The notes under the pieces were generated by a model, which saw only the letters and a program-made list of their open reading frames with translations, ran no database searches and was not told where the DNA came from. From DATASD01 sp035276765 (GTDB lineage Bacteria; Patescibacteriota; Saccharimonadia; Saccharimonadales; UBA4665), in assembly GCA_035276765.1 (NCBI GenBank), contig DATELH010000002.1:372001-436000 (forward strand): a stretch of 64,000 nt of DNA, in the 5' to 3' direction. The first letter of the stretch is position 1. Every line of letters starts with the position of its first letter. The position numbers and the translations under genes were made by a program. Below, piece by piece: positions 26,865 through 36,139 of this stretch.

Positions 26865-29800
26865 ATGAAGAGCAAGTTTGAGGAGGCGTACGCGCAGTTA
26901 AACGTTGCGCAAAAACGGGCGGTTGACACCACCGAGGGGCCGGTGTTGGTGATCGCCGGGCCGGGCACGGGTAAAACGCAGTTGCTCACCACGCGCATCG
27001 CAAATATTTTAGCCAAGACCGACGCGGGCGCCAGCAACATTTTGTGTCTTACCTTTACGGAATCGGGCGCGCAGACCATGCGCGAGCGCCTCACGAACTT
27101 CATCGGGCAAAACGCCTACGACGTAACCATCAGCACCTACCACGCGTTTGGTAGCGATCTTATTCGCCGGTTTCCCGACTATTTTTCCGAACTGGCTGAT
27201 ACGCGCCCCGTAGACGATCTGGGAGTGGACAGTATTTTTCGTGAGCTCGTCGGCAAGTTGCCGTACAGCAACCCGCTCAAATTTGCCGACAATTACCTAA
27301 ACGACATCAGGGCGCTGGTGAGCGACGCCAAGCGCGCGCTTTTAAAACCAGACGACTTGCACGCCGTAGCTCAGCAAAACTTAGCGTTTATCCGCGACAC
27401 CACACCAATCGTACAGAAGAATCTTGCTGGAGTCGTGCGCATCGATAAGAAAGCTGCTCCCTTATTCGAGGTCTTACTAAACGCTCTCATTTCAGTGGAG
27501 GGTCCTGGCAGTCCAGTTTCCCCCATCATGCTCACTAAAGCTGCGCGTGCCGGGGGTCCCCCCAGGACTGCCGCCCCTGGGTTCGTGGAAGGCATTACGT
27601 CACTAGCACAACTGTTTGTCGGGAGTCTCGCAGAAGCAATTGAGCAGACAAACAAAAGTGGAAAAACTACTGCGCTCACCGCGTGGAAAAACGCCTGGCT
27701 CGCCAAAGACGAGCACGGTGCTTTTGTAGTGGATGGCGAAAAGGCAAATCGCAAGTTGGCCGCGGCTGCCGACATCTACGCCGGTTACTTGCACGAGCTG
27801 GAAAAACGCAAACTATTCGACTACGACGACATGATCTTGCGCGCCGTTCATGCCCTCGAAACGCACGCCGACTTGCGCTACACTCTTCAGGAACAATACT
27901 TGTACATTTTGCTCGATGAATTTCAAGACACCAACGGCGCGCAATTGCGGCTCGTGGAGTTGCTCACCGACAATCCGGTGCACGAGGCCAGGCCCAACGT
28001 CCTCGCCGTGGGCGACGATGACCAGGCAATTTACGCCTTTCAGGGTGCCAACTATTCGCACATGCTCAAGTTCCAACAGCTGTACCGCGACGTACTGCTG
28101 GTGCCGCTCACCCAAAATTACCGGTCGCACGCCGATGTACTACACGTAGCTCGCGGTGTTGCTGAGCAGATCGAGGAACGCTTGCACCACCATTTCCCAG
28201 CGATTGAAAAAACGCTTACCGCCGAAAATAAAAACTTACCCAAAAACGCCACGGTCGAACGGATACAGGCAAAAAGCGACGTTGCGCAGTTTTCGTGGGT
28301 GGCCAAAAAAATTCGAACGCTGCTCGATAGCGGTATGCCAGCAAGCGAAATCGCCGTGATAGCGCCGCAGCACAAATACCTTGAGCCGCTGATGGCGTTT
28401 ATGCAACAAGAAAACGTGCCCATCCGCTACGAAAAGCGCGAAAACGTGCTCGACGATCCCGTAGTGGCGCAACTGTTGCGCATGAGTGAGCTCTGTGTAG
28501 CGCTCAGCACTGGCGACCACGCGATGGCCAATAACCTATGGGCCGAGGTATTGAGCTACGACTTTTGGCAGTTGCCCACAAGCTTGATCTGGCAGTTGTC
28601 ATGGCAGGCAAACGACGGCAAAAGCAACTGGACCGGCGCGCTACTCGAAAATGATACGCTCCGGCCCGTGGTATTGTTCTTTGTCCGTTTGGGAATGCTG
28701 CTCAAAACCGAAACACTCGAAACCATGCTCGACTATCTTATTGGCGTGCAACCGCTCGATGTGGGTGAACCCGGCTTCGAGCCATTTACCTCGCCATTTT
28801 ACACGTTTCACTTTGGTGTTACCACAGACCCAGGGGTAGCGCCTCGCGGGGCAGCTCCCAAAAACAGCAGAATGCTGCGGCTTCAGCATTCTGTGTTTTT
28901 AGGAGCGGACGAGGCGACAGGACCCCCTACGTCAGCGAGCACCCTAAAAAGTCAGAGGGATTTTTGGAACTTATTGACTAATTTGATTGTCTTGCGAGCG
29001 CGGCTTCGCGAATATAAAGCTAGCGAGGACGGGCCGCTCACGCTGCCGGACTTTTTAGAATTTGTGGCCGCACACCGCGCCGCGAACATCAAAATCCTCA
29101 ACACTAGCCCTTACCAAGAAGCCACCGAAGCCGTGCAGCTGCTCACCGCCTTCAAAGCCAAAGGGCAGGAGTACACGGCCGTGTTTGTGGTGGCCGTGAA
29201 CGACGAAGCGTGGGGCAGCAAAACGCGCGGGCAGGTCAGCCGCCTGAGTATTCCGCCCAACTTGCAGTTTATCCGCTATGCCGGCGCCACCAACGACGAG
29301 CGTCTGCGTCTGTTTTACGTAGCCGTCACACGCGCCAAAAGCCAGCTGTACTTGGTAAATTACACCAACAATTACAGTGGCAAAGCCCTAACGCGCCTCA
29401 AGTACTTGAACGAAACCGAAGACGAGCAAAAGGGCGGACTGCTGAGCCTGCTCCTGCCAGCCGGCGCGCAAATAGTGCAGACTGTCGAAGACGGTGCTGT
29501 TTCGCCAACCACCGAGCTGGAAGCCTACTGGCAGCGGCGCCACTACGCGGCGCTCGGCAGCAGCAACCTCAAAGCCATGCTTGCTAGGCGTTTGGCCCAA
29601 CTTCAACTCAGCCCAACTCACGTAAGTGACTTTACCGACGTTGCCAATTGCGGCCCAGAAGCTTTCTTTTTAAAGACTATTTTGCGGTTTCCGCAAGCGC
29701 CGCGACCGGAAATTCAGTTCGGAAATGCCATGCACGAAACCTTGGAATGGATACATATTGCCGCCAAACAAGATGGCGTCATGCCAAACGAAAAAGCGGT

Positions 29801-30389
29801 GTTGCGCACTTTTGGGCAACGCCTAAGGGCCAAACGGTTGAGTCCGCAAAGTACCGAGCTTTTGCTCGCACGTGGTCATGAAAGCCTACATGCCTACTGG
29901 GCGCAACGCCAACACACGGTGAGCCGCGAAAACCGGGCCGAGTACAATTTCCGCACCGAGGGCGTGTTCGTAGGCCAAACTCATGTGGGCGGCAAGATCG
30001 ACAAACTCATCGTTGACCCAGTTAATAAGACCATTGTTATCGTTGATTACAAAACCGGACGGGCGCACCGTCGCTGGGCGCACGAAATCAAACTGCACAA
30101 ATACGAGCTGCAATTGTACTTTTACCGCTTGTTAGTTGAGGGATCCAACGCTTTTGCCGGCTACAAGGTCACCGACGCCTATCTGGAATTTGTTGAGCCG
30201 GACGAACAAGGCAACATTATTGAATTACACGCCGCGTTCGACGACGCCAAAATGCAGGCACTCAAACAGCTCATCCAGGCCGTTGGCGGACGCATTCGGG
30301 CGCTTGAACTACCAACTACCGACGCATATAGCAAAGATTTGCGCGGCATCGAGGCCTTCGAGCAAGATTTAATCGACTCCATCATCTAG
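26865..30389 (+). CDS. UvrD/Rep-like helicase fused to PD-(D/E)XK nuclease (AddA/AdnA-like)
   Basis: About 1174 residues from ATG 26865, which lies 8 nt after TACAAT; the frame is open further upstream but overlaps the antisense gene. Superfamily 1 helicase motifs: Q motif LNVAQKRAV, Walker A IAGPGTGKTQ, motif II LLDEFQDTN, motif III GDDDQAIYAFQGA, LTQNYRS, and motif VI VAVTRAKSQLYL. The C-terminal PD-(D/E)XK nuclease shows GGKIDKLIVDP, IVIVDYKTGRA and a Q-Y/F-YRLL helix. It probably processes DNA ends for recombination. Two Pro/Gly/Ala-rich inserts (about residues 213-243 and 655-692) interrupt the fold and look like inserted palindromic DNA. Confidence 0.88.
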   Translation: MKSKFEEAYAQLNVAQKRAVDTTEGPVLVIAGPGTGKTQLLTTRIANILAKTDAGASNILCLTFTESGAQTMRERLTNFIGQNAYDVTISTYHAFGSDLIRRFPDYFSELADTRPVDDLGVDSIFRELVGKLPYSNPLKFADNYLNDIRALVSDAKRALLKPDDLHAVAQQNLAFIRDTTPIVQKNLAGVVRIDKKAAPLFEVLLNALISVEGPGSPVSPIMLTKAARAGGPPRTAAPGFVEGITSLAQLFVGSLAEAIEQTNKSGKTTALTAWKNAWLAKDEHGAFVVDGEKANRKLAAAADIYAGYLHELEKRKLFDYDDMILRAVHALETHADLRYTLQEQYLYILLDEFQDTNGAQLRLVELLTDNPVHEARPNVLAVGDDDQAIYAFQGANYSHMLKFQQLYRDVLLVPLTQNYRSHADVLHVARGVAEQIEERLHHHFPAIEKTLTAENKNLPKNATVERIQAKSDVAQFSWVAKKIRTLLDSGMPASEIAVIAPQHKYLEPLMAFMQQENVPIRYEKRENVLDDPVVAQLLRMSELCVALSTGDHAMANNLWAEVLSYDFWQLPTSLIWQLSWQANDGKSNWTGALLENDTLRPVVLFFVRLGMLLKTETLETMLDYLIGVQPLDVGEPGFEPFTSPFYTFHFGVTTDPGVAPRGAAPKNSRMLRLQHSVFLGADEATGPPTSASTLKSQRDFWNLLTNLIVLRARLREYKASEDGPLTLPDFLEFVAAHRAANIKILNTSPYQEATEAVQLLTAFKAKGQEYTAVFVVAVNDEAWGSKTRGQVSRLSIPPNLQFIRYAGATNDERLRLFYVAVTRAKSQLYLVNYTNNYSGKALTRLKYLNETEDEQKGGLLSLLLPAGAQIVQTVEDGAVSPTTELEAYWQRRHYAALGSSNLKAMLARRLAQLQLSPTHVSDFTDVANCGPEAFFLKTILRFPQAPRPEIQFGNAMHETLEWIHIAAKQDGVMPNEKAVLRTFGQRLRAKRLSPQSTELLLARGHESLHAYWAQRQHTVSRENRAEYNFRTEGVFVGQTHVGGKIDKLIVDPVNKTIVIVDYKTGRAHRRWAHEIKLHKYELQLYFYRLLVEGSNAFAGYKVTDAYLEFVEPDEQGNIIELHAAFDDAKMQALKQLIQAVGGRIRALELPTTDAYSKDLRGIEAFEQDLIDSII
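27507..27572. repeat. Short inverted repeat in helicase gene, possible inserted element
   Basis: GGCAGTCC (27507-27514) is inverted at GGACTGCC (27565-27572). The DNA between is unusually C/G-run rich (TTCCCCC, GGGGGTCCCCCC) and encodes a low-complexity Pro/Gly/Ala stretch that breaks the helicase core pattern. It may be a decayed palindromic insertion like the one at 28832, but pairing is weak. Confidence 0.3.
28832..28928. repeat. Palindromic element inserted in frame in the helicase-nuclease gene
   Basis: Nested arms pair in order: AGGGGT (28832-28837) with a CCCCCT-type arm near 28923-28928; CGCCTCG (28840-28846) with CGAGGCG (28910-28916); GCTCC (28854-28858) with GGAGC (28902-28906); and a 28860-28877 arm with 28884-28900 (CAGAATGCTG versus CAGCATTCTG, flanked by A5 and T5, one bulge). 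The encoded residues are low complexity and match no helicase motif. The reading frame is kept. Confidence 0.65.
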
Positions 30390-30404
30390 CATTGTTCACA
30401 ATTA

Positions 30405-30440
30405 TAAAAAGAGGCCCGCGCGAACGCGAAGCCTCTTTTG
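30405..30440. terminator. Bidirectional terminator between helicase-nuclease and aquaporin genes
   Basis: AAAAGAGGC ... GCCTCTTTT with an inner CGCG/CGCG pairing forms a hairpin with A-tract and T-tract on either side, located between two convergent stops. Confidence 0.8.
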
Positions 30441-30456
30441 CTGCCAATAAGCTGCA

Positions 30457-31116
30457 TTATTTCTTCTTTTTGTTTGCACCTGGTTTGGCAAGCAACTGCC
30501 GGTCACTTGCAAACAGCAAGTTGTACAAGTTTACGCCGATGACTGCGCCAAGTACTGGGCCAAGCACGTACGTGCCCCAGCCCCAAGATCGCGCGCCCAA
30601 GGCAACTGCTGGGTTCAAGAAACCAGCCGAAGCCGATGAAGCTACAATGATGCCGAGCGCCAGGCCAATGCCGACGGTAGCAGCAGCTTTGCTGTTTTCA
30701 ACCCGCTGGTACACTGCGGCGGCAAAGGCAAAGCCGAAGACCAACGCGCCCACAGCTTCTGCAACGAGCAGTTTGGCTTCGTAGTGGCCGCTGTTTTGCC
30801 AGTGCTGACCAACAAAATAGGTGTAAAGCAGATATGCTGCTGCGCCACCAAGCAATTGGGCGGCAACGTACACGACAGCACGGGAAGTCTTAACCTTGCG
30901 GGCAGTCCAAAACGCGACGGTGATCGCCGGGTTAAGATGCGCACCGGTAACCATACCGAGTGCCAGCGTCATACCGGCAACGGTTAAGCCAGCCGCTAGC
31001 GCCACGAAGTAAGGAATCCCAATACTCGACTTAGCCACCGAAAGTACAACGAGCGTCAGCACAGCAGTGCCTAAAAACTCGCCGACGATCATGGCGATTT
31101 TTCTTCTTGAAAACAT
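30457..31116 (-). CDS. Aquaporin / MIP family channel
   Basis: 219 residues with six hydrophobic helices and the two half-helix NPA signatures, HLNPAITVAFW in the first half and FLNPAVALGARSWG in the second, the Arg after the second motif region being consistent with a water-selective filter. Length is at the lower end of the family. The C terminus is Lys-rich. ATG 31116 has GGAGG 7 nt upstream. It follows the ATP synthase operon on the same strand with a ~117 bp gap, so it could be co-transcribed or separate. Confidence 0.93.
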   Translation of the reverse strand: MFSRRKIAMIVGEFLGTAVLTLVVLSVAKSSIGIPYFVALAAGLTVAGMTLALGMVTGAHLNPAITVAFWTARKVKTSRAVVYVAAQLLGGAAAYLLYTYFVGQHWQNSGHYEAKLLVAEAVGALVFGFAFAAAVYQRVENSKAAATVGIGLALGIIVASSASAGFLNPAVALGARSWGWGTYVLGPVLGAVIGVNLYNLLFASDRQLLAKPGANKKKK

Positions 31117-31233
31117 ACGAACCCTCCGTATTTTTTATTGTTACCACAAGCGTAGTATAAAGCTGAGGTTTTGTAAAGCTTTTCTCTTATCACTTGTACT
31201 GCGTTAAACTCGCAGCCATTCCAGGCACCGCGG

Positions 31234-31665
31234 CTAAGACCGGCGGCTCTGGTGTCGGCGACGCAAGCCAGCCACCTGCAATCTAACGGCTTGGCGGTCC
31301 ACAAGCGCTTGGGCTTTCTCGAGCTCAACCTGGTTTTTAGCGCCCGCCCGCAAGGCAACGGCAGCTTCGTGGGCCTTTTGCGCTTCGGCTTCGTTGATCT
31401 CGCTGCCGTGCGAGGCTTCGTCAACCAACACGCGCACGGCATCTTTGGTCACCTCAACTACGCCACCGTAGGTTGCGTAGTGTTCGAGGTGGTAGTCGGC
31501 GTCGTGGGCGTTTCGGCGAATCGTGATTACACCCGGCACAAGCAAGCTCATGAGCGGCTCATGATCTGGCAATACCGTAATCTCACCCGCAGCGGTTGGC
31601 AAAATAATAGAGTACGCATCTGCGCTGAACTTTACGCCATCAAGGGTGACGAGTTCGAGCTTCAC
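31234..31665 (-). CDS. atpC: ATP synthase epsilon subunit
   Basis: 143 residues. The N-terminal beta-sandwich is clear: LELVTLDGVKFSADAYSIIL, then GEITVLPDHEPLMSLLVPGV, the family signature. The C-terminal helical hairpin has alternating Ala/Glu/Arg (ALRAGAKNQVELEKAQALVD) and a basic end. It is the last gene of the atp operon, five bases after atpD. The subunit couples rotor to F1 and can inhibit ATP hydrolysis. Confidence 0.92.
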   Translation of the reverse strand: MKLELVTLDGVKFSADAYSIILPTAAGEITVLPDHEPLMSLLVPGVITIRRNAHDADYHLEHYATYGGVVEVTKDAVRVLVDEASHGSEINEAEAQKAHEAAVALRAGAKNQVELEKAQALVDRQAVRLQVAGLRRRHQSRRS

Positions 31666-31670
31666 AATGG

Positions 31671-33068
31671 CTACGCCTTTACCTGGGTGATGTCACCCTT
31701 AAGATAGAACGCCGATTCCGGCTTGTCGTCGTGTTTGCCATCCAAAATTTCGCGGAAAGCCTTAATGGTGTCCTTCAGCGGCACGTACTGGCCAGGGTTG
31801 TTGGTGAACTTCTCGGCCACAAAGAACGGCTGGCTCAAGAAGCGCTGGATGCGGCGGGCGCGGGCCACAATCTTTTTGTCTTCCTCGGACAGTTCTTCCA
31901 TGCCCAAGATGGCGATGATGTCCTGCAGATCCTTGTAGCGCTGCAAAATACGCTGCACTTCGCGCGCCACGTTGTAGTGCTCCTCGCCCACAATTTCAGG
32001 GTCGAGGATCGTCGAGCTGGAATCGAGCGGGTCAACCGCCGGATAAATACCAATCTCGGTCAAGGCGCGGCTCATCACAATAGTGGTGTCGAGGTGGGCA
32101 AAGGTGGTTGCCGGCGCTGGGTCGGTTAAGTCGTCGGCTGGCACGTACACTGCCTGAACTGAGGTAATCGAGCCGTTTTTGGTTGAGGTAATGCGCTCTT
32201 GGAGCGTACCCATTTCTTGCTGCAAGTTCGGCTGGTAACCCACGGCACTCGGCAGGCGGCCAAGCAGGGCGGATACTTCGGAGCCGGCCTGCGTAAAGCG
32301 GAAAATGTTGTCGATAAACAATAGCACGTCCTTGCCTTGGTCGCGGAAACCCTCGGCAATCGTAAGCCCCGAAAGGCCCACGCGCAAACGCGCTCCCGGC
32401 GGCTCGTTCATCTGACCAAACACCAGGCTCGTGTCTTTGAGCACCTCGGCTTCTTTCATCTCTTCGTACAGGTCATTACCTTCGCGGGTGCGCTCACCAA
32501 CGCCGGCGAATACCGAATTACCACTGTGGAATTTCGAGATGTTGTTCATGAGCTCCTGGATAAGCACGGTTTTGCCCACGCCCGCCCCGGCAAACAGACC
32601 CGCCTTGCCACCCTTGACAATCGGGCAGATCAAGTCGATTACCTTGATACCGGTTTCGAGGATCTCGATTGAGCCGGCTTGCTCTTCGAGGCTAGGCGGC
32701 GCCTTGTGGATGGGCGCTTTGGTTTTGAAACCAGTACCTTCAATACCGTCGATAGGCTCGCCGATGACGTTGAACATACGGCCGAGCGTAGCGTCACCAA
32801 TCGGCACTGAAATCGGCGCGCCGGTGTTTGCAATTTTGTCGCCGCGCGTAAGGCCATCGGTGCCGGCGAGAGCAATTGTGCGGACGGTCGTTTCTGAAAG
32901 GTGCTGCGCGACCTCAAGCAGTAATTTTTTGCCGTTTAGCGTGGCTTCAAGGGCATCGTTGATGGCCGGCAGCGCATTGTCGTCAAACTCGACATCGACC
33001 ACCACGCCCACAACCTGGACGACGTGTCCGGTAGTGGTCTTTGGTTTTTCCTTTGCTTGTGTTGCCAT
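31671..33068 (-). CDS. atpD: ATP synthase beta subunit (catalytic)
   Basis: 465 residues. Walker A is GLFAGAGVGKTVLIQELM, with the catalytic Glu in GVGERTREGNDLY and the Walker B-like DVLLFIDNIFRF. PSAVGYQPNLQQEMGTLQER and the ITSVQAVYVPADDLTDPAPA block are near-universal. The ATG overlaps the stop of the preceding small gene as TAATG, so translation is coupled. Length is normal. Confidence 0.97.
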   Translation of the reverse strand: MATQAKEKPKTTTGHVVQVVGVVVDVEFDDNALPAINDALEATLNGKKLLLEVAQHLSETTVRTIALAGTDGLTRGDKIANTGAPISVPIGDATLGRMFNVIGEPIDGIEGTGFKTKAPIHKAPPSLEEQAGSIEILETGIKVIDLICPIVKGGKAGLFAGAGVGKTVLIQELMNNISKFHSGNSVFAGVGERTREGNDLYEEMKEAEVLKDTSLVFGQMNEPPGARLRVGLSGLTIAEGFRDQGKDVLLFIDNIFRFTQAGSEVSALLGRLPSAVGYQPNLQQEMGTLQERITSTKNGSITSVQAVYVPADDLTDPAPATTFAHLDTTIVMSRALTEIGIYPAVDPLDSSSTILDPEIVGEEHYNVAREVQRILQRYKDLQDIIAILGMEELSEEDKKIVARARRIQRFLSQPFFVAEKFTNNPGQYVPLKDTIKAFREILDGKHDDKPESAFYLKGDITQVKA

Positions 33069-33298
33069 TATTGTTCTCCTTCGTTATGAGATGTCGGTGT
33101 GATTATATTGCCAGGTTCCGGATGGGGCCTAGAGGGCTGCGGGGCGCTATCGAAATGGGCGCTCGGCGGTAGTTGCTCGCCACCGGGTATTTCGCTCTCC
33201 GGCCTTGGAGTCGGGTCAGTCACAGGCTGTGGCCCTGAGGCAACCGGCTCATTCGTCTCAGGCGCGCCAAAAATGAAAAGTGTTTCTGGGTCTCTCAT
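33068..33298 (-). CDS. Small Pro-rich acidic protein inserted between atpG and atpD
   Basis: 76 residues, 17 of them proline, with many Glu/Ser/Thr and hardly any hydrophobic core after the first ten residues (LFIFG); probably disordered. Both ends are fused to the operon by 1-base TAATG overlaps: its ATG overlaps the atpG stop and its stop overlaps the atpD ATG. That tight coupling argues for a real gene. No atp operon I know of has a standard gene here. It may be lineage-specific, tuning F1 assembly or simply coupling translation. Confidence 0.6.
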   Translation of the reverse strand: MRDPETLFIFGAPETNEPVASGPQPVTDPTPRPESEIPGGEQLPPSAHFDSAPQPSRPHPEPGNIITPTSHNEGEQ

Positions 33299-34167
33299 TA
33301 TTTTAATGCCTCCGCGCCGCCGGTAATTTCGGCGAGCTCTTGGGTGATTGCCGCCTGGCGCGCGTTGTTGTACTCGAGCGTCAAGTCTTCAATGATGTCG
33401 CCAGCGTTGTCGGTGGCGTTTTTCATGGCCAACATGCGCATGGAGTGCTCCGAAGCACGGGCGTCCAGCAGCGCTTGGTAAATTTGTGCCTCGAGCAAAC
33501 GGAGCGTGGCGGCTTGCAGCAATTCTTCGGCTGAAGGCTCAACTTCAGCACTGGCAACCTCGCTGGAAAGCTCAGCTTCGTCAAACCCGGCCGGCAAGAA
33601 TTTTTGCAGCACTACTGTTTGGCTCACCGTCGATTTAAACTCTGTGAATATGAGGTCCACTGCATCGACCTTCTCGTCCACGAACAGGGCAACGGCCGAG
33701 TTTAAAATCGGGCGTAGGTTATCAGCAGTAGGATGATCGGGCATCTCTTGGTAAACGGCTTCAACTTCTACACCGGCAATGCGGCTGGCGGCGTTGGCAG
33801 CTTGGCGGCCAATACAAATCACCGACGTCTTAATACCTTTGTCGCGGTCGGCCCGAAGTTCGGCAATCATGCGGCGGATAACATTGCTGTTGTAAGCGCC
33901 GGCGAGCGTAATATCGCTGGCGACTACTACGAGCAGCCGGGCTTTAATCGGGCGCGGCGTAAATAGGTGGAATTCGCTCGCATCAGCGGCCAGCTTGCGC
34001 AGGCGGGTAAGCACCTCACGTGCCAAGCGGGCGTACTCGCGCGGCTTGGCGACCGCCTCTTGAGCACGGCGCAGCTTGCTTGCGGCCACCATTTGCATAG
34101 CGCGGGTAATCTGTTTGGTGTTCTTTACCGAACCGATGCGCCGTTTAATTTGCTGCCGTGATGCCAT
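33298..34167 (-). CDS. atpG: ATP synthase gamma subunit
   Basis: 289 residues. The N-terminal coiled-coil helix (IKRRIGSVKNTKQITRAMQM VAASKLRRAQ region) and the C-terminal helix (SEHSMRMLAMKNATDNAGDI) with the ITQELAEI-GGA-A end are diagnostic. It is the central shaft of the rotor. The gene lies 3 bases after atpA and shares its stop with the ATG of the small gene at 33068. Confidence 0.95.
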   Translation of the reverse strand: MASRQQIKRRIGSVKNTKQITRAMQMVAASKLRRAQEAVAKPREYARLAREVLTRLRKLAADASEFHLFTPRPIKARLLVVVASDITLAGAYNSNVIRRMIAELRADRDKGIKTSVICIGRQAANAASRIAGVEVEAVYQEMPDHPTADNLRPILNSAVALFVDEKVDAVDLIFTEFKSTVSQTVVLQKFLPAGFDEAELSSEVASAEVEPSAEELLQAATLRLLEAQIYQALLDARASEHSMRMLAMKNATDNAGDIIEDLTLEYNNARQAAITQELAEITGGAEALK

Positions 34168-34170
34168 CGC

Positions 34171-35721
34171 CTAGGCCTTTTTCTCCGCTTTTTTGGCGCC
34201 AAACGAATGTGCGACCTTTTCGGCGGCGGCTAGCACTTTCTTTTCGAGTTCTTCGGTTGGCTTGGCGCCAGTGTTCAATTCCTTGACCACGTCTTTGTAG
34301 TCACTTTCAACAAGCGAAATGAGCTCGGCTTGGGCTTCCTTCATTTTGTCGGTTGGGACTTTGTCAAATGGCCCTTTGGTAGCGGCCATCAGTGTAACCA
34401 CTTGGTCGGCGATGCTCAGCGGACTGTACTGTCTTTGCTTGAGCAGCTCGGTGAGGCGCTGGCCGCGCTCGATGCTTTGCTTGGTCTCGTCGTCGAGGTC
34501 GCTACTAAACTGGGCAAACGAGGCGAGTTCGCGGAACTGCGCAAGGCTCAACTTGAGCGAGCCAGCCACGCTTTTAATTGCCTTGGTCTGTGCAGAACCA
34601 CCGACGCGCGACACACTCAAACCTACCGAAATAGCCGGGCGGATGCCTTGGTAGAACAAGCTTGTTTCCAGGAAGATCTGGCCGTCGGTAATCGAAATGA
34701 CGTTGGTTGGGATGTACGCCGAGATGTCACCAGCCTGCGTTTCGATGATCGGCAAAGCAGTGAGCGAGCCGGCGCCGAGCTCGTCGGAAAGCTTTGCCGA
34801 GCGCTCCAAAAGGCGCGAGTGCAAGTAGAACACGTCACCAGGATAAGCCTCGCGTCCCGGCGGGCGGCGCAGCAGCAAGCTCATCTGGCGGTAGGCCACG
34901 GCGTGCTTTGAAAGGTCATCGTAAATAATGAGCGCGTGTTGCTTATTGTCGCGGAAATACTCGGCCATGGCCGTACCGGCGTATGGCGCCAAGTAAAGCA
35001 ACGGCGCCGGGTCGGCCGGGCTGGTGGCCACAATAATGGTCTGGTCCATCACGCCTTCGCGCTTCAGGCGCTCAACGAGCGCTGCAACCTTCGATGATTT
35101 CTGGCCGATAGCAACATATACGTTGACCACACCGGTCTTTTGCTTGGCCTGGTTAATCATGGTGTCAACGGCGATAGCAGTCTTACCGGTTTGGCGGTCA
35201 CCGATGATAAGCTCACGCTGACCACGACCGATGGGGATCATGGTGTCGATCGCCATAATACCGGTCATAAGTGGTTCGTGCACCGATTTACGGTCCATCA
35301 CGCCTGGCGCTTGGCGCTCAATGTGGCCGGTGGCCGAAGCCTTGATCGGACCATTGCCGTCGAGCGGCCGGCCCAGTGGGTCAACCACGCGGCCGACCAT
35401 TTCAGGGCCCACCGGCACTTCCAGCACGCGGCCGGTCAGGGTCACGCGCGCACCGGCGGCGATCTCGGCATCGTCGCCCAAAATTACGGCGCCGATTTCG
35501 TCTTCGAGCAAGTTGAGGGCGAACGCTGTTATTTTGCCGCCACCAATGGATTCGATGTCGATCACTTCGTTGTAGCCACACTCGCGCAAGCCGTAAATCC
35601 AGGCTACGCCGTCGCCAACGCGCGTCACAATACCGGTTTGCTCCAGGCCTTTTGTTTCGCGCAGCGATTCGATGGCGCTTTGCAACTCTTGGGATAATTC
35701 TTGTACTTTTAGATCATTCAT
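34171..35721 (-). CDS. atpA: ATP synthase alpha subunit
   Basis: 516 residues. Walker A is IIGDRQTGKTAIAVDTMINQ, and the block AYRQMSLLLRRPPGREAYPG with LLERSAKLS identifies alpha. The N-terminal beta-barrel (GIVTRVGDGVAWIYGL) and the C-terminal helical domain are complete. It forms the non-catalytic nucleotide sites of F1. It lies about 13 bases after atpH. Confidence 0.97.
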   Translation of the reverse strand: MNDLKVQELSQELQSAIESLRETKGLEQTGIVTRVGDGVAWIYGLRECGYNEVIDIESIGGGKITAFALNLLEDEIGAVILGDDAEIAAGARVTLTGRVLEVPVGPEMVGRVVDPLGRPLDGNGPIKASATGHIERQAPGVMDRKSVHEPLMTGIMAIDTMIPIGRGQRELIIGDRQTGKTAIAVDTMINQAKQKTGVVNVYVAIGQKSSKVAALVERLKREGVMDQTIIVATSPADPAPLLYLAPYAGTAMAEYFRDNKQHALIIYDDLSKHAVAYRQMSLLLRRPPGREAYPGDVFYLHSRLLERSAKLSDELGAGSLTALPIIETQAGDISAYIPTNVISITDGQIFLETSLFYQGIRPAISVGLSVSRVGGSAQTKAIKSVAGSLKLSLAQFRELASFAQFSSDLDDETKQSIERGQRLTELLKQRQYSPLSIADQVVTLMAATKGPFDKVPTDKMKEAQAELISLVESDYKDVVKELNTGAKPTEELEKKVLAAAEKVAHSFGAKKAEKKA

Positions 35722-35733
35722 TAGCTATGTCTC

Positions 35734-36138
35734 CTATGCTGCTGTAATCGATGCTAATTGGCGCAGGCGCCGACGGACAGAAAGGTCGAGCTCGGCATCG
35801 GGCGTTTTGGCTACCAACCCGCCAAGGAGCGAGGGGTCAACCGCTTCGCTCATTTCGACGTGTTTGGCATTGGTAGCCGCACGCAAATGCGTTTTCAGCT
35901 CTGCGCGGATTGTTTCGCTCAAGGGACGGGCGCTGGCCACGTGCACCATGAGCCGGCCGTCTTGGGCGAACAATTCCCGCGCGACGTCGTTCATGAGCAA
36001 GTCCGCGTCCTGCACCATGTTGTGCTCCACCAGATACGCTGCGGCGGCGCGGATCCAATGTTTAGTGCGTCCGGGCTCGGCGATTAGCTTTTCGGCAACC
36101 ACGCGGGCCAGGGTACGGCGCGAAACTTTGCTGTTCAT
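35734..36138 (-). CDS. atpH: ATP synthase delta subunit, short
   Basis: About 134 residues from ATG 36138, which lies one base after the atpF stop; the frame is open upstream but that part overlaps atpF. Most OSCP/delta subunits have ~175-180 residues. The conserved C-terminal pattern is present: V-SA-PLSETIRAELK, then DPSLLGGLVAKTPDAELDLS and RRRLRQL. The N-terminal six-helix domain seems shortened. Position between atpF and atpA supports the assignment. Confidence 0.85.
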   Translation of the reverse strand: MNSKVSRRTLARVVAEKLIAEPGRTKHWIRAAAAYLVEHNMVQDADLLMNDVARELFAQDGRLMVHVASARPLSETIRAELKTHLRAATNAKHVEMSEAVDPSLLGGLVAKTPDAELDLSVRRRLRQLASITAA

Positions 36139-36139
36139 A

